The notes under the pieces were generated by a model, which was given only the letters and a program-made list of their open reading frames with translations, did not search any database and was not told where the DNA came from. The translations under genes and the position numbers were made by a program. This document shows, piece after piece, positions 1 through 7,622 of a DNA stretch of 64,000 nucleotides (position 1 is the stretch's first letter; the number at the start of each line of letters is the position of its first letter). Source of the DNA: Bacillota bacterium (GTDB lineage: Bacteria > Bacillota > Clostridia > Christensenellales > UMGS416). The stretch lies in assembly GCA_023398815.1 (NCBI GenBank), contig JAEWRW010000028.1, forward strand, positions 124,001 through 188,000, given 5' to 3'.

Positions 1-416
1 GCGCCGGGGCGCTTGTCAGCCGGGAGCTCGTTGTAATGCAGGTGGTTGAGTGCCTGCTGAATGGCGATGGGGCCAAGAGCGGAACCGCCGATGCCCAGCA
101 CCACAAAGGTGTCAAAATTGTCGTTGACGCGTTTGGCGGTGGCGTTGATGTCCTCCACGATCGTCTTTTGGTTGAAGGGCAGCTTGGTCCACGCCATCAT
201 CTTGGAAGGACGGCCCCACTTGGCCCGCAGCGACTTCTTTGCCCGCTCAATGTGCGGCGCCAGCTCGTCGATGTCCGCAGTGGAGATGGCCCCAACCTTC
301 TTCTGAAAACGCTTTGCCTGCAAGCTGGCGTCCATGTACTCCTCCATCATGTTGTTGAAGTCGTACCGCAGCTTCATGCCTGCTTTCCATTGGTCATTTT
401 GCCATTGATGTTGCAT
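1..416 (-). CDS. pgi: Glucose-6-phosphate isomerase, N-terminal part (runs off left edge)
   Basis: Glucose-6-phosphate isomerase interconverts glucose 6-phosphate and fructose 6-phosphate in cytosolic glycolysis. Only about 138 codons are present because the gene continues past the left edge. The visible part has the start of the sugar-isomerase (SIS) fold, including VVLGIGGSALGP, a signature of bacterial Pgi, followed by an NHLHYNELP stretch. I chose the ATG at 416 because an AGGAGTAGGAAG ribosome-binding site lies just upstream. A second in-frame ATG 13 codons in (377) would also fit the family. A TATAAT box lies about 50 bp upstream, so this is probably the first gene of its transcript. 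The identification rests on motif recognition and is firm. The C-terminal half cannot be checked. Confidence 0.9.
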   Translation of the reverse strand, partial: MQHQWQNDQWKAGMKLRYDFNNMMEEYMDASLQAKRFQKKVGAISTADIDELAPHIERAKKSLRAKWGRPSKMMAWTKLPFNQKTIVEDINATAKRVNDNFDTFVVLGIGGSALGPIAIQQALNHLHYNELPADKRPG

Positions 417-463
417 AACTTCCTACTCCTACTCCTAGCGTATCGCAGCCAAAAATCTATATA

Positions 464-492
464 ATTATACATGATCTTGTCGGAAAGTGGAA
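464..492 (-). promoter_or_regulatory. Candidate promoter of pgi
   Basis: A perfect TATAAT -10 box (464-469 on the minus strand) lies 17 bp from a weak -35 (TTCCAC, 487-492), in the gap between pgi and the divergent gene at 553. The start codon is about 48 bp downstream. The poor -35 lowers confidence. Confidence 0.45.
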
Positions 493-552
493 GCGTTTTC
501 GTCCCGTCTATTGTCTGGCTTCACCCCATAGATTATTCGGGGGGAATGGGGA

Positions 553-1068
553 ATGAAACAGTCTCTTTCCAACAAACTGCTGGCGGTGCTGCCCATGGTG
601 CTGGCAGCCGCCTGTGTCTTTGCCACGGCCACTGCGTTGCTGACGTCGCTGCCCGCCGCAAACAACGCGCAGACGGGCACACTCTCCATCGTGGTGCGTG
701 ACGGTTACACCGAAGAGCCGCTGCCCGGCGTCACCGTCGTCATACCGGAGATGGGACAGTCCTTTCTGACCGATGCGGATGGGCGCACGGGTGCCATCGC
801 CGTTCCCGTGCTCACGGATACCGTTTACCAGACCATCCGCGCCAAGCCGTGGGGTGAAGTCACCCTGCTTGTGTATGCCCCGGGCTACCTGGACTGCGCA
901 CTGTTCCACGTGGCTGTCGTTGCGGGGCAAACGCGAAACGGCCCCACTGTGCTACTCTTCCCCGACACTGGAGACATGAACGGTCAGCCCTTCACCATGA
1001 CGGAGGGGCCAAACGCTGAATGGGTCAATGGCCTGCTCGACCAATTCCGCCCTGTACAGCGCAAATGA
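553..1068 (+). CDS. Membrane-anchored or secreted protein of unknown function with a carboxypeptidase-regulatory-like domain
   Basis: The 171-residue product is not a family I can name. Residues 8-32 form one hydrophobic helix after a short basic start (KQSLSNK), so it is a signal anchor or an uncleaved signal peptide. Residues 42-135 look like a small beta-sandwich of the carboxypeptidase-regulatory type: TLSIVVRDGYTEEPLPGVTV, then LTDADGRTG, is the usual pattern of a 'GxPLPGVxV ... TDxxGR' repeat. The protein therefore probably displays a beta-sandwich outside the membrane. It stands alone between divergent pgi and the DUF1638/DUF3810 pair, so the context gives no function. The start follows a GGGGGAATGGGG purine stretch. 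The C-terminal 35 residues have no recognisable feature. Confidence 0.7.
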   Translation: MKQSLSNKLLAVLPMVLAAACVFATATALLTSLPAANNAQTGTLSIVVRDGYTEEPLPGVTVVIPEMGQSFLTDADGRTGAIAVPVLTDTVYQTIRAKPWGEVTLLVYAPGYLDCALFHVAVVAGQTRNGPTVLLFPDTGDMNGQPFTMTEGPNAEWVNGLLDQFRPVQRK

Positions 1069-1095
1069 TTCCCAGTAACCAACGCTTTACTTCCC

Positions 1096-1125
1096 TTGTC
1101 GAAGATTGTATGATTCGGATATATC
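1096..1125 (+). promoter_or_regulatory. Candidate promoter of the DUF1638-DUF3810 pair
   Basis: TTGTCG (1096-1101) and TATATC (1120-1125) are separated by 18 bp and end about 25 bp before the preferred start codon at 1151. The match is moderate. Confidence 0.4.
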
Positions 1126-1150
1126 TATTTGAATCATGAGAGAGGCCCCG

Positions 1151-1870
1151 ATGCGCAAGAAATTGAAGGTCATTGCCTGCAAGGTACTGATGCGGGAACT
1201 CTATCGTCTGGCGTGGGAATCGCCAAATATCGTGGATCTGGCGTGGAAAAAGCAAGCGCTGCACAACACGCCGGACTTACTGCGCCAAGAAGCGCAGGCC
1301 GCCATCGACGCCGCGGAGCGGGAGGAAGAAAGCTACGACGCCATCCTGCTGGGCTATTGCCTGTGCAGCAATGGCATCGTGGGGCTGCATGCCGACCACA
1401 CGCCGCTGGTCGTGCCCCGTGGGCACGACTGTATCACGTTGCTGCTGGGCTCCAAGGAACGCTACCAACAGATCTTCGACAGCCACAGCGGTGGCATCTA
1501 CTGGTATTCCCCCGGTTGGATTGAGCACTCCCTGCAGCCGGGCAAGGAGCGGTATGAACGCGCCTACCAGGAGTATGCGGAGAAATACGGCGAGGACAAC
1601 GCCCAATACCTTATGGATATGGAGCAGGGCTGGATGCGGGAATACAAGCACGCCATCTACGTGGACTGGCCCGAGCAGCCCCAGGAAGAATACCGCCGGT
1701 ACACCCAGGAATGCGCCGATTACCTGAACTGGGAGTGCCACGTGGAGACCGGCAGCAGCACCCTGCTGCGAGATTTCCTGGCTGGCAACTGGGATGAAGA
1801 GCGTTTCCTGATCGTCCCGCCGGGGAAGACCGTGCAGGCTTCCTTTGACGACGGCATCATCCGGGTTTGA
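1151..1870 (+). CDS. DUF1638 family protein
   Basis: This 239-residue soluble protein matches the pattern of the DUF1638 family: an N-terminal KVIACKVLMREL, a central LLGYCLCSNGIVGL with a Cys pair, then VVPRGHDCITLLLGSKERY. The conserved cysteines and histidines suggest metal or cofactor binding, but no biochemical function is known to me. From memory, DUF1638 genes often sit near corrinoid methyltransferase genes. No such gene adjoins here, although a UroD/MtaA-type gene lies at 56.7-57.8 kb. The ATG at 1151 is preferred to the one at 1136 because GAGAGG sits at good spacing before 1151, while nothing like a ribosome-binding site precedes 1136. The next gene starts two bases after this stop codon, so the two are probably co-translated. 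Confidence 0.75.
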   Translation: MRKKLKVIACKVLMRELYRLAWESPNIVDLAWKKQALHNTPDLLRQEAQAAIDAAEREEESYDAILLGYCLCSNGIVGLHADHTPLVVPRGHDCITLLLGSKERYQQIFDSHSGGIYWYSPGWIEHSLQPGKERYERAYQEYAEKYGEDNAQYLMDMEQGWMREYKHAIYVDWPEQPQEEYRRYTQECADYLNWECHVETGSSTLLRDFLAGNWDEERFLIVPPGKTVQASFDDGIIRV

Positions 1871-1871
1871 C

Positions 1872-3029
1872 ATGCAGACGACGCCAATGGTCGAGGCTGC
1901 GCCCAAGGGCATTCGTCTGACGCCCCCCTGGAAGGCACAATTGGTGAAGTTCCTGGTGGCAGCGTTGCTCTTCCCGCTCACACTGCTGTTGAAGCTCGTA
2001 ACCAGCCACCACCCCGACTGGGTCGAAGTCGTCTATTCCCGCCACATCTACCCCGCCCTCACCCAGTGTGTGAACCTGCTGTTCCGCTGGGTTCCTTTTT
2101 CAGTGGCCGAGTTTGGCGCCTACGCGCTGACCATTGGATTGGTGGCTTATGCTCTCTTCCAATTGGTGCGGCTCCTCCTGCGCCGTCAACGAGCTTTGCG
2201 CGCTATCCGCCTGGTAACGAACCTCGCCCTGTTGGGCTCGGTCGGCTACTTTCTTTTCATCGGCTTGTGGGGGCTCAACTACAACCGCGAACCGTTGGCG
2301 ACGTCGCTGGGTTACACGGTGGAGCCCCGGTCAGTGTCAGAACTCAAAGAACTCTGCACCCAGCTCGCTGCCCAAGCCAAAGAACAGCGCACGGCGCTGC
2401 AGCAGGACTTACATGGCTACGTCACCTACCCGGAGGGAAAGCGTGCGGCGCTGCAGAAGGTTCCCCTCGCCTACCGCGCGTTGGCCAAGCAGTCTGATCT
2501 GTTTGCGGCCCGATACGGTGCACCCAAAGCAGTGGCGCTCTCCCGCCAGCTCTCCTATACTGATATTGAGGGTATCTACATTGCCTTCACCGCCGAGGCC
2601 AACCTTAACACCGACATGCCCGACGCTCTGTTTCTCTCTGCCGCCTGCCATGAGGTTGCCCACCAATACGGCTTTGCCCGGGAGGATGAGGCCAACTTCA
2701 TCGCCTACCTCGCCTGCCAGGCATCGGACGACCCAGAGCTGATGTATTCCGGTACGCTGTTGGCGCTCATCCATTCCATGAATGCCCTCTATGGCTATGA
2801 CGCTGACGCCTATGGCGAGATTGCTGCCACCTACGACAAGGGTGTCAAGCGCGACATCAACTACCAGACGCTCTACTGGAAGCAGTTTGAAGGGCCGGTG
2901 TCCGAGACCAGCACGAAAGTCAACAACGCGTACCTCAAGAGCAACAACCAGACGGATGGCGTGAACAGCTACGGCCGGATGGTGGACCTGCTGCTGGCAC
3001 AGATGGCGTATGATGAAGACACGAAATAA
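1872..3029 (+). CDS. DUF3810 family membrane-bound putative zinc metallopeptidase
   Basis: The product is about 385 residues. The N-terminal third carries three probable membrane helices (roughly residues 24-44, 80-102 and 115-135). The C-terminal part is a soluble domain with HEVAHQYGF (about 260-268) followed by an EDEANF stretch, the HExxH zinc-binding layout with a downstream acidic ligand. This arrangement is typical of DUF3810, a family predicted but, as far as I know, not shown to be a peptidase. The active site should face outside or be membrane-proximal. I chose the ATG at 1872, directly after the DUF1638 stop; an in-frame TTG at 1845 would instead give an overlap. The gene ends 58 bp before repeat element A. 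The family call is good and the peptidase activity is inferred. Confidence 0.75.
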   Translation: MQTTPMVEAAPKGIRLTPPWKAQLVKFLVAALLFPLTLLLKLVTSHHPDWVEVVYSRHIYPALTQCVNLLFRWVPFSVAEFGAYALTIGLVAYALFQLVRLLLRRQRALRAIRLVTNLALLGSVGYFLFIGLWGLNYNREPLATSLGYTVEPRSVSELKELCTQLAAQAKEQRTALQQDLHGYVTYPEGKRAALQKVPLAYRALAKQSDLFAARYGAPKAVALSRQLSYTDIEGIYIAFTAEANLNTDMPDALFLSAACHEVAHQYGFAREDEANFIAYLACQASDDPELMYSGTLLALIHSMNALYGYDADAYGEIAATYDKGVKRDINYQTLYWKQFEGPVSETSTKVNNAYLKSNNQTDGVNSYGRMVDLLLAQMAYDEDTK

Positions 3030-3086
3030 CCGACCGCAGAGCTTCCTCCGGTTGAAAAAAGCCGGCACAGGGGTAGAAATCCAGAA

Positions 3087-3324
3087 CCGAGCGACGATTC
3101 ATTCGGCGGGAGGAAAAGGACAACGTGTAAGGGCAGACAGTAAAACCATCCATGTCGAAAAATCCTTGGAGAAAATCGGATGAACCCCACGGATTGCCAT
3201 CGTTCGGCGACTCGCGCGGCGAACGATTCGATGAGGTTTGGTCAAGCACTCTGAATCGCGCCCGACGCAACAGTGTCGGACGCGAAGGGCTGTCGATGGA
3301 TCCGCAGGATTCATCGACAGCCCT
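3087..3324 (-). repeat. Structured intergenic repeat element, copy A
   Basis: Read on the minus strand, this non-coding stretch opens with a 12-bp hairpin (stem 3287-3298 / 3312-3323, GGGCTGTCGATG). It then runs about 170 nt through a second hairpin with stem ATCGTTCG/CGAACGAT (3199-3206 / 3220-3227), and ends with CCGCCGAATGAATCG. The whole is homologous to 22581-22809. The 50 nt after the first hairpin align without gaps at about 78% identity by hand, and the middle hairpin at 23 of 29. The hairpins are retained despite substitutions. No open frame is shared between the copies, so I treat the element as non-coding DNA or RNA. It lies between two convergent genes. Family and function are unknown to me. 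Confidence 0.7.
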
Positions 3325-3331
3325 AAAGAAG

Positions 3332-3363
3332 AGGGCCGCGTCCTTGAGATGCGGCCCTATTTT
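3332..3363. terminator. Terminator-like hairpin beside repeat element A
   Basis: The stem AGGGCCGC (3332-3339) / GCGGCCCT (3351-3358) is followed on the plus strand by ATTTTC. It could end transcripts leaving the DUF3810 gene or, less well, the glycosylase gene from the other side. Element B also has a GC-rich terminator hairpin at the corresponding end. Confidence 0.55.
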
Positions 3364-3375
3364 CAAAAGGGTGCG

Positions 3376-3418
3376 GGCTTATGGCCTTTACCTCACGCAA
3401 GCTATTCGGCCATAAGCC
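3376..3418. repeat. Perfect 11-bp inverted repeat with a 21-nt loop
   Basis: GGCTTATGGCC (3376-3386) and its exact complement GGCCATAAGCC (3408-3418) flank a 21-nt loop in the gap between convergent genes. No T-run follows on either side, so it is not a standard terminator. The rest of 3364-3512 shows nothing else that I can support. Confidence 0.5.
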
Positions 3419-3512
3419 GTATAACCCGTTTCGTGCGCTGTTCAGCCGTCCCGAATCCCTTCTGGCCTAGTGTGTTGCGCTGCTTGACAATTATACGCGC
3501 CGGTCTGCCGCA

Positions 3513-4025
3513 CTATTCCAGAAAGATCTCTAAATATTGCCGCAACGGCTGCCAACCCGCCAGCTTACGCTCTGCGGGGATGGCATAGGCCGGGCTGGTG
3601 GATGGCAGCACCGTCATGGGCAGAGACTTTGCAAGCCGTCCCGCTATGTGCCGGCGATAGAGGCCCGCCGCCACTTGCCCGTTGCAGAAGACCGCCTCAA
3701 TGGTTGGGTGGGCTTGCAGCAGCTCGGAAATGGGATTGGCTTGGGCCTCACGGATGTCGCTGTCGGCACTGGTGCGGCGCACGCAGGAATCAAGTACGTC
3801 CCACAGGGCGATGTGGTGCCCCAGCAGGAAGGCCGTGCGTGCCGCGTAGTCCGCCGGGCACACCCGCTCAAATAGCGCAAAGAGGATGGGCCAGAACAGA
3901 TTGCGCTCGTGGCCGTAGTACTGCGCCTGCCGCAACGAAGCAATGCCGGGCATGGTCCCAAGGACCAAAACCCGGCATGCGGAATCCACAATGGGTGGAA
4001 ATGAATGGATGCGCTCGCCCGCCAC
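3513..4025 (-). CDS. DNA-deoxyinosine glycosylase (uracil-DNA glycosylase superfamily)
   Basis: This 170-residue protein belongs to the hypoxanthine-DNA glycosylase branch of the uracil-DNA glycosylase fold. It should remove deaminated adenine (hypoxanthine) from DNA to start base excision repair. The N-terminal LVLGTMPGIASLRQAQYYG with NLFWPIL (residues about 20-47) and the C-terminal LPSTSPAYA (about 139-147) correspond to the catalytic and DNA-intercalating motifs of the fold. The start is a GTG at 4025, three bases after the guaB stop codon, so it is translated from the guaB transcript. Pairing a hypoxanthine repair enzyme with IMP dehydrogenase, which consumes the hypoxanthine nucleotide, is a sensible link but is my inference. 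Confidence 0.82.
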   Translation of the reverse strand: MAGERIHSFPPIVDSACRVLVLGTMPGIASLRQAQYYGHERNLFWPILFALFERVCPADYAARTAFLLGHHIALWDVLDSCVRRTSADSDIREAQANPISELLQAHPTIEAVFCNGQVAAGLYRRHIAGRLAKSLPMTVLPSTSPAYAIPAERKLAGWQPLRQYLEIFLE

Positions 4026-4028
4026 GGC

Positions 4029-5486
4029 TTACACCTGGGTGCTGTAGTTGGGCGCTTCCTTGGTGATGTAGATGTCGTGGGGGTGGCTCTCACGCAAGCC
4101 TGCGCTGGTGATGCGCACGAACTTGGCGTTGGCCTGCAGGCTCCCCACATCCTGCGCGCCACAGTAGCCCATGCCGCTACGCAGGCCACCGGCCAGCTGG
4201 TAGATGCTGTCAGAAACCGAGCCCTTGTAGGGCACGCGACCCTCGACACCCTCGGGCACCAACTTGCTGGCACCTTCCTGGAAATAGCGGTCCTTGCTGC
4301 CCTTGGCCATGGCGGCCATGGAGCCCATGCCGCGGTAGACCTTAAAGCTGCGGCCCTGGAAGATTTCGCTCTCGCCAGGGCTCTCCTCCGTACCGGCCAG
4401 CAGCGACCCCAGCATGACGGCTGCGGCCCCACAGGCGATGGCCTTGGTGATGTCGCCGGAGTACTTAATGCCACCGTCGCCGATGATCTTCTTGCCGTAC
4501 TTGTCGGCCTCCTCGGCGCAATCCAGGATGGCGGTGATCTGCGGGACACCAATGCCGGCGACCACACGGGTGGTGCAGATGGAGCCCGGCCCAATGCCAA
4601 CCTTGACGACGTCCGCGCCGCTCTTGATGAGGTCTGCGGTCGCCTGGGCGGTAGCCACGTTGCCCGCGACCACCGGCAGGTTCGGGTAGGCGGCCTTGAT
4701 GCGCTCCAGCGCCTTCATCACACCGGCAGAATGGCCATGAGCGGTATCCAACGCCACGATGTCAACCTTCGCTGCCACCAAGGCGGCCACACGCTCCAAT
4801 ACGTCCCCCGTCACACCGATGGCGGCACCGGCTATCAGGCGACCGTTGACGTCCTTGGCAGAATTGGGGTACTGGATGGCCTTCTCAATGTCCTTGATGG
4901 TGATGAGCCCTTTGAGGTAGCCCTTGCCATCGACGATGGGCAGCTTCTCAATGCGGTGGGCCGCCAGGATGGCCTTTGCCTCCTCCATAGAGGTACCAAC
5001 CGGCGCGGTCACCAGATTCTTCGACGTCATGACCTCGGAGATGCGGCGGGAATAATCGGTCTCAAACCGCAGGTCGCGGTTGGTCAGAATGCCGACCAGA
5101 AGACCGTCGCGGGTGATGGGAACGCCGGAAATCTTGTAACGGGCCATGAGTTCGTTGGCATCGGAAACGAGATGATCGGGGGAAAGAAAAAAGGGATCGG
5201 TGATGACACCGTGTTCAGAGCGCTTGACCTTGTCTACGTGGGAGGCCTGTTCCTCGATGGTCATGTTCTTGTGAATGAACCCCATGCAGCCCTCTCGGGC
5301 CATTGCAATCGCCATGCGGGACTCGGTAACGGTGTCCATGGCGGCGCTGCAGATGGGAATGTTGAGTACCAACGTGGGGGTTAACTGGCTTTTCAAACTG
5401 ACCTGATTGGGCAAGACCTCGGACTTCTGCGGCACCAGCAGCACGTCGTCAAAGGTCAGCCCTTCCCGAAGAACTTTTTCAGACAT
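4029..5486 (-). CDS. guaB: Inosine-5'-monophosphate dehydrogenase
   Basis: GuaB oxidises IMP to XMP with NAD+, the committed step of GMP synthesis. The 485-residue length is standard. The TIM-barrel start TFDDVLLVPQ is at residues 11-20 and two CBS domains occupy about 95-205. The catalytic loop GIGPGSICTTRVVAG places the nucleophilic cysteine at 304, followed by the GDGGIKYSGD phosphate-binding stretch. A GGGAG ribosome-binding site precedes the ATG, and an excellent promoter lies 33 bp upstream. The downstream glycosylase gene follows after three bases. No purine riboswitch or PurR box is visible in the short leader. The assignment is secure. Confidence 0.97.
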   Translation of the reverse strand: MSEKVLREGLTFDDVLLVPQKSEVLPNQVSLKSQLTPTLVLNIPICSAAMDTVTESRMAIAMAREGCMGFIHKNMTIEEQASHVDKVKRSEHGVITDPFFLSPDHLVSDANELMARYKISGVPITRDGLLVGILTNRDLRFETDYSRRISEVMTSKNLVTAPVGTSMEEAKAILAAHRIEKLPIVDGKGYLKGLITIKDIEKAIQYPNSAKDVNGRLIAGAAIGVTGDVLERVAALVAAKVDIVALDTAHGHSAGVMKALERIKAAYPNLPVVAGNVATAQATADLIKSGADVVKVGIGPGSICTTRVVAGIGVPQITAILDCAEEADKYGKKIIGDGGIKYSGDITKAIACGAAAVMLGSLLAGTEESPGESEIFQGRSFKVYRGMGSMAAMAKGSKDRYFQEGASKLVPEGVEGRVPYKGSVSDSIYQLAGGLRSGMGYCGAQDVGSLQANAKFVRITSAGLRESHPHDIYITKEAPNYSTQV

Positions 5487-5518
5487 TGGCTCACTCCCTA
5501 CACTTCTATATTAGAGGT

Positions 5519-5547
5519 ACTATACCAATCCAGCCGGCCCCTGTCAA
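5519..5547 (-). promoter_or_regulatory. Promoter of guaB
   Basis: On the minus strand TTGACA (5542-5547), a 17-bp spacer and TATAGT (5519-5524) form a near-consensus vegetative promoter. The leader to the guaB start is only about 25 nt. Confidence 0.8.
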
Positions 5548-5657
5548 CATGATAAATATTCAAAATTCTTTTGTTTTCGCGACGATGCAGCAGTGCCGGT
5601 TGCCGGACGACCGAGATCGGGGTACTGTGTTGCTATCCGGCCATTGCAGGTGAATCG

Positions 5658-6341
5658 ATGAAAATAGCGGTGCTGTCCGATATCCATTCCAATGCCCACG
5701 CGTTGGAGGCCGTATTGGCCGATACCCGCGCGCGCGGTGTTGACGCTTTTGTCGTGCTAGGCAACCTGGTTATTGATGGCCCGTCATCGCTTCCCGTGAT
5801 GCATACCGTCCAAGCACTGACACCATGGGTCATCCGTGGCAACCGCGAAGAATATCTGCTGCGCATCATGGATGGACGAACGCCCGGGGAGACTCGTGCC
5901 ACCCATCAGATTGCTTCGGCGTGGTGGACCTATGAGCAGCTTGCGCCGGACGACATGGCGTGGATGGACGAACTCCACGCCGGACTTAGCTTGTCATGGG
6001 AGGGAATCACCGTTCGCATGGTGCACGGTTCCCCCTTTGGCGTCTCTGATCTGCTCTATCAACGCGACGGCGACAAGGTGTGCCGCGCCGCCCGCGCTGT
6101 GGAGGAGAATGTGCTGCTCTATGGCCACAACCATGAGCCTTTCTGTGGGATGGTGGAAGGGAAACTGTCGCTGAACCCTGGCTCCATTGGTGGCCACCTC
6201 AACCAAAGTGTATGTGCGGAATATGGTTTGCTCACCGTGAGCCATGGCAGGGCAATCGGCGAGCTCCTACAGGTGCCCTATGACTTTGCCTCCTTTTCCC
6301 GGCAGATGGTGGAAAGCGGGTTGTGCGCCGCCGCACCGTAG
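5658..6341 (+). CDS. Calcineurin-like metallophosphoesterase (YfcE/MJ0936-type) with a motif substitution
   Basis: The 227-residue protein has the order of motifs of small phosphodiesterases: SDIHSN (D8, H10), GNLVIDGP (35-42), GNRE (61-64), HGSP (123-126) and GHNHEP (156-161). These normally hold two divalent metals and hydrolyse phosphodiesters. In the second motif the usual metal-bridging Asp (GD) is Asn36, so activity may be altered; all other ligands are present. The ATG at 5658 is chosen over longer in-frame starts because the homology begins exactly there and CAGGTGA lies 5-6 bp upstream. It is divergent from guaB and precedes the riboswitch region without an obvious terminator. The substrate cannot be told from sequence. 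Confidence 0.82.
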   Translation: MKIAVLSDIHSNAHALEAVLADTRARGVDAFVVLGNLVIDGPSSLPVMHTVQALTPWVIRGNREEYLLRIMDGRTPGETRATHQIASAWWTYEQLAPDDMAWMDELHAGLSLSWEGITVRMVHGSPFGVSDLLYQRDGDKVCRAARAVEENVLLYGHNHEPFCGMVEGKLSLNPGSIGGHLNQSVCAEYGLLTVSHGRAIGELLQVPYDFASFSRQMVESGLCAAAP

Positions 6342-6346
6342 AAGGG

Positions 6347-6565
6347 ATGCGACTGGGCTACCCTTGCGTGCTTAAATTTCTGCGGATGGCCGAGCAGCGC
6401 AGAAAGGATTGGAGACTGCCTCTTGAGCATGGATTCCTGCCCAATGACGTGTGGGACGAAGTAGGGAACGAGTGGTTGCGAGAGCACTCCAATTGGTTGG
6501 AACAAGCGTTGGCACACCAGCCTGTCATTCACCAACAGAATTTGCAAATACCAAGCATGTATTGA
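6347..6565 (+). CDS. Possible small protein of unknown function, about 72 residues
   Basis: This short open frame starts at an ATG preceded by AGAAGGG, six bases after the phosphoesterase stop. It encodes a basic then Trp-rich sequence (KDWRLPLEHGF, then NEWLREHSNWLEQALAH) with no recognisable family. Its stop codon lies inside the -35 hexamer of the riboswitch promoter at 6562. It could be a real small gene translated with its upstream neighbour, a decayed remnant, or chance. The codon pattern is only weakly biased, so confidence is low. Confidence 0.25.
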   Translation: MRLGYPCVLKFLRMAEQRRKDWRLPLEHGFLPNDVWDEVGNEWLREHSNWLEQALAHQPVIHQQNLQIPSMY

Positions 6566-6589
6566 CTTGTACACGAAGCATGGTATAAT
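6562..6589 (+). promoter_or_regulatory. Promoter of the c-di-AMP riboswitch transcript
   Basis: TTGACT (6562-6567) and a perfect TATAAT (6584-6589) are separated by 16 bp, about 30 nt before the riboswitch begins. Confidence 0.8.
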
Positions 6590-6614
6590 GAAGAAAATTT
6601 CATATATGCATAGC

Positions 6615-6745
6615 ATGCAGCGCTGAATCCATTGGAACGGGAGAACCACCAACGTAGGGGTGAATCCGTAAGGTAGGGCATCCTTGGCCCGAACCCGTCA
6701 GCTAATCTCGTAAGCGCAAAAGGAAGGACGCAAGTCCATCGCATT
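6615..6745 (+). promoter_or_regulatory. c-di-AMP riboswitch (ydaO-yuaA class)
   Basis: The stretch carries the conserved blocks of the ydaO aptamer in order: CGCTGAATCC, GGAACGGGAGAACCA, GGGGTGAATCC, GGTAGGGCA, then CCGAACCCGTCAGCTAATCT and CGTAAGCGC, which closes back on the 5' AGCGC. This class binds cyclic di-AMP and usually switches genes off through a terminator. A terminator hairpin follows at 6795-6822, just ahead of the DapB-like gene, consistent with transcriptional control. Known targets of the class are mainly potassium and osmolyte transport and cell-wall genes, so a DapB-like target is unusual. The assignment rests on recognising the consensus by eye, not on a covariance search. 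Confidence 0.9.
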
Positions 6746-6794
6746 GCTTTGGAAATCGGTGCCCACCGGTCTTCTAATGCGGCTTTCTTTTGCC

Positions 6795-6822
6795 AAGCGC
6801 TGTTGTAACAGGCGCTTTTTTT
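6795..6822 (+). terminator. Terminator of the c-di-AMP riboswitch expression platform
   Basis: AGCGCTGTT pairs with AACAGGCGCT (one bulged base) around a two-base loop and is followed by seven T. It ends 20 bp before the DapB-like start codon, so it can block transcription of that gene when the aptamer is bound. Confidence 0.82.
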
Positions 6823-6842
6823 GTTGAGGAGGAAGAAAACGT

Positions 6843-7547
6843 ATGAAGATAATCATAAATGGTGTGGGACACGCGGGAACGGGATTGGTTCGCTCCATTG
6901 GGGATATTTCCAGTCTCACCATTCAGGCCGGTGTCTGCCGTACGTGCGGGCGAAAGGTCGGCAAGGATCTTGGGATTCTCTCTGGAACCAGCCGCTTGGA
7001 TGCGCCGATACTGCCGCTGGATCGGCTGGAGGCGGCGTTGCGCTACTATCAACCCGACGTCATCGTGGATTTTTCAAGCCCGGAAACCTCACTGCAGGTT
7101 GCAAGGCTCTGCAGTAAATATGGCATCGGCCTGTTGGTTGGTACCACCGGCTTCACCCCGGATGAAGTGAAGGAAATGAAAGCACTGGCCATGACCGGCC
7201 AATTTGCGTTGCTGTATGTGCCCAACATTGGCCAGGACATCGAGGTGCTGCGCGGTGAGGTGTGCTACACTGCCCGTCATTTCTCGGGTTTGGACTTTCA
7301 GACTCTTTCTGCCAAGGAAGGTGTGCCTGCCCCCATCACCAGTACGGTGGACGGCGATGACCAGCCCAGTGATTCCTCTCCCCTGCCAGCCCGTGAAGCC
7401 TCCGCCCCTTCGGCCCAGCGTCGTGTCGTCGTCATTCGGGAGAGCAAAAGCACCAATTCCTTTGCTGGCAACACGCTGGCGGCTCTCCGCAACCTGAAAG
7501 GCAAAAAGGGCTGGATGGAGATGGTCGACGTCGTTGGGTTCCGCTGA
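6843..7547 (+). CDS. DapB-like dihydrodipicolinate reductase homologue lacking the catalytic block
   Basis: The 234-residue product shares the Rossmann half of 4-hydroxy-tetrahydrodipicolinate reductase: MKIIINGVGHAGTGL at the N-terminus, VIVDFSSPETS (73-83) and LLVGTTGFTPDEV (97-109). The C-terminal end also fits DapB (SFAGNTLAALRNLKGKKG ... VDVVGFR). The part that should hold the catalytic His-His pair and the K..DAPSGT block (about 150-195) is replaced by LSAKEGVPAPITST and a low-complexity Pro/Ser/Ala stretch. It may therefore bind a nucleotide without being a lysine-pathway reductase. An AGGAGG site precedes the ATG. The gene is alone behind a c-di-AMP riboswitch and ends before a bidirectional terminator, so it could be an effector of the c-di-AMP response. 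That role is inference. Confidence 0.75.
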   Translation: MKIIINGVGHAGTGLVRSIGDISSLTIQAGVCRTCGRKVGKDLGILSGTSRLDAPILPLDRLEAALRYYQPDVIVDFSSPETSLQVARLCSKYGIGLLVGTTGFTPDEVKEMKALAMTGQFALLYVPNIGQDIEVLRGEVCYTARHFSGLDFQTLSAKEGVPAPITSTVDGDDQPSDSSPLPAREASAPSAQRRVVVIRESKSTNSFAGNTLAALRNLKGKKGWMEMVDVVGFR

Positions 7548-7622
7548 ATCAGCGATGCAAGAGGCCACATCAATGATACCTAGGTGACGATCAGCGTTCT
7601 TCCTATGAAACACAAAACGACA

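Noticed and set aside
3087..3324. Element A as a protein-coding gene on the minus strand
   Set aside because: Open frames here do not correspond to those in copy B, and hairpin conservation fits a nucleic-acid element better.
4005..5384. A 459-codon plus-strand open frame over guaB
   Set aside because: It is antisense to a certain gene and has no family resemblance.
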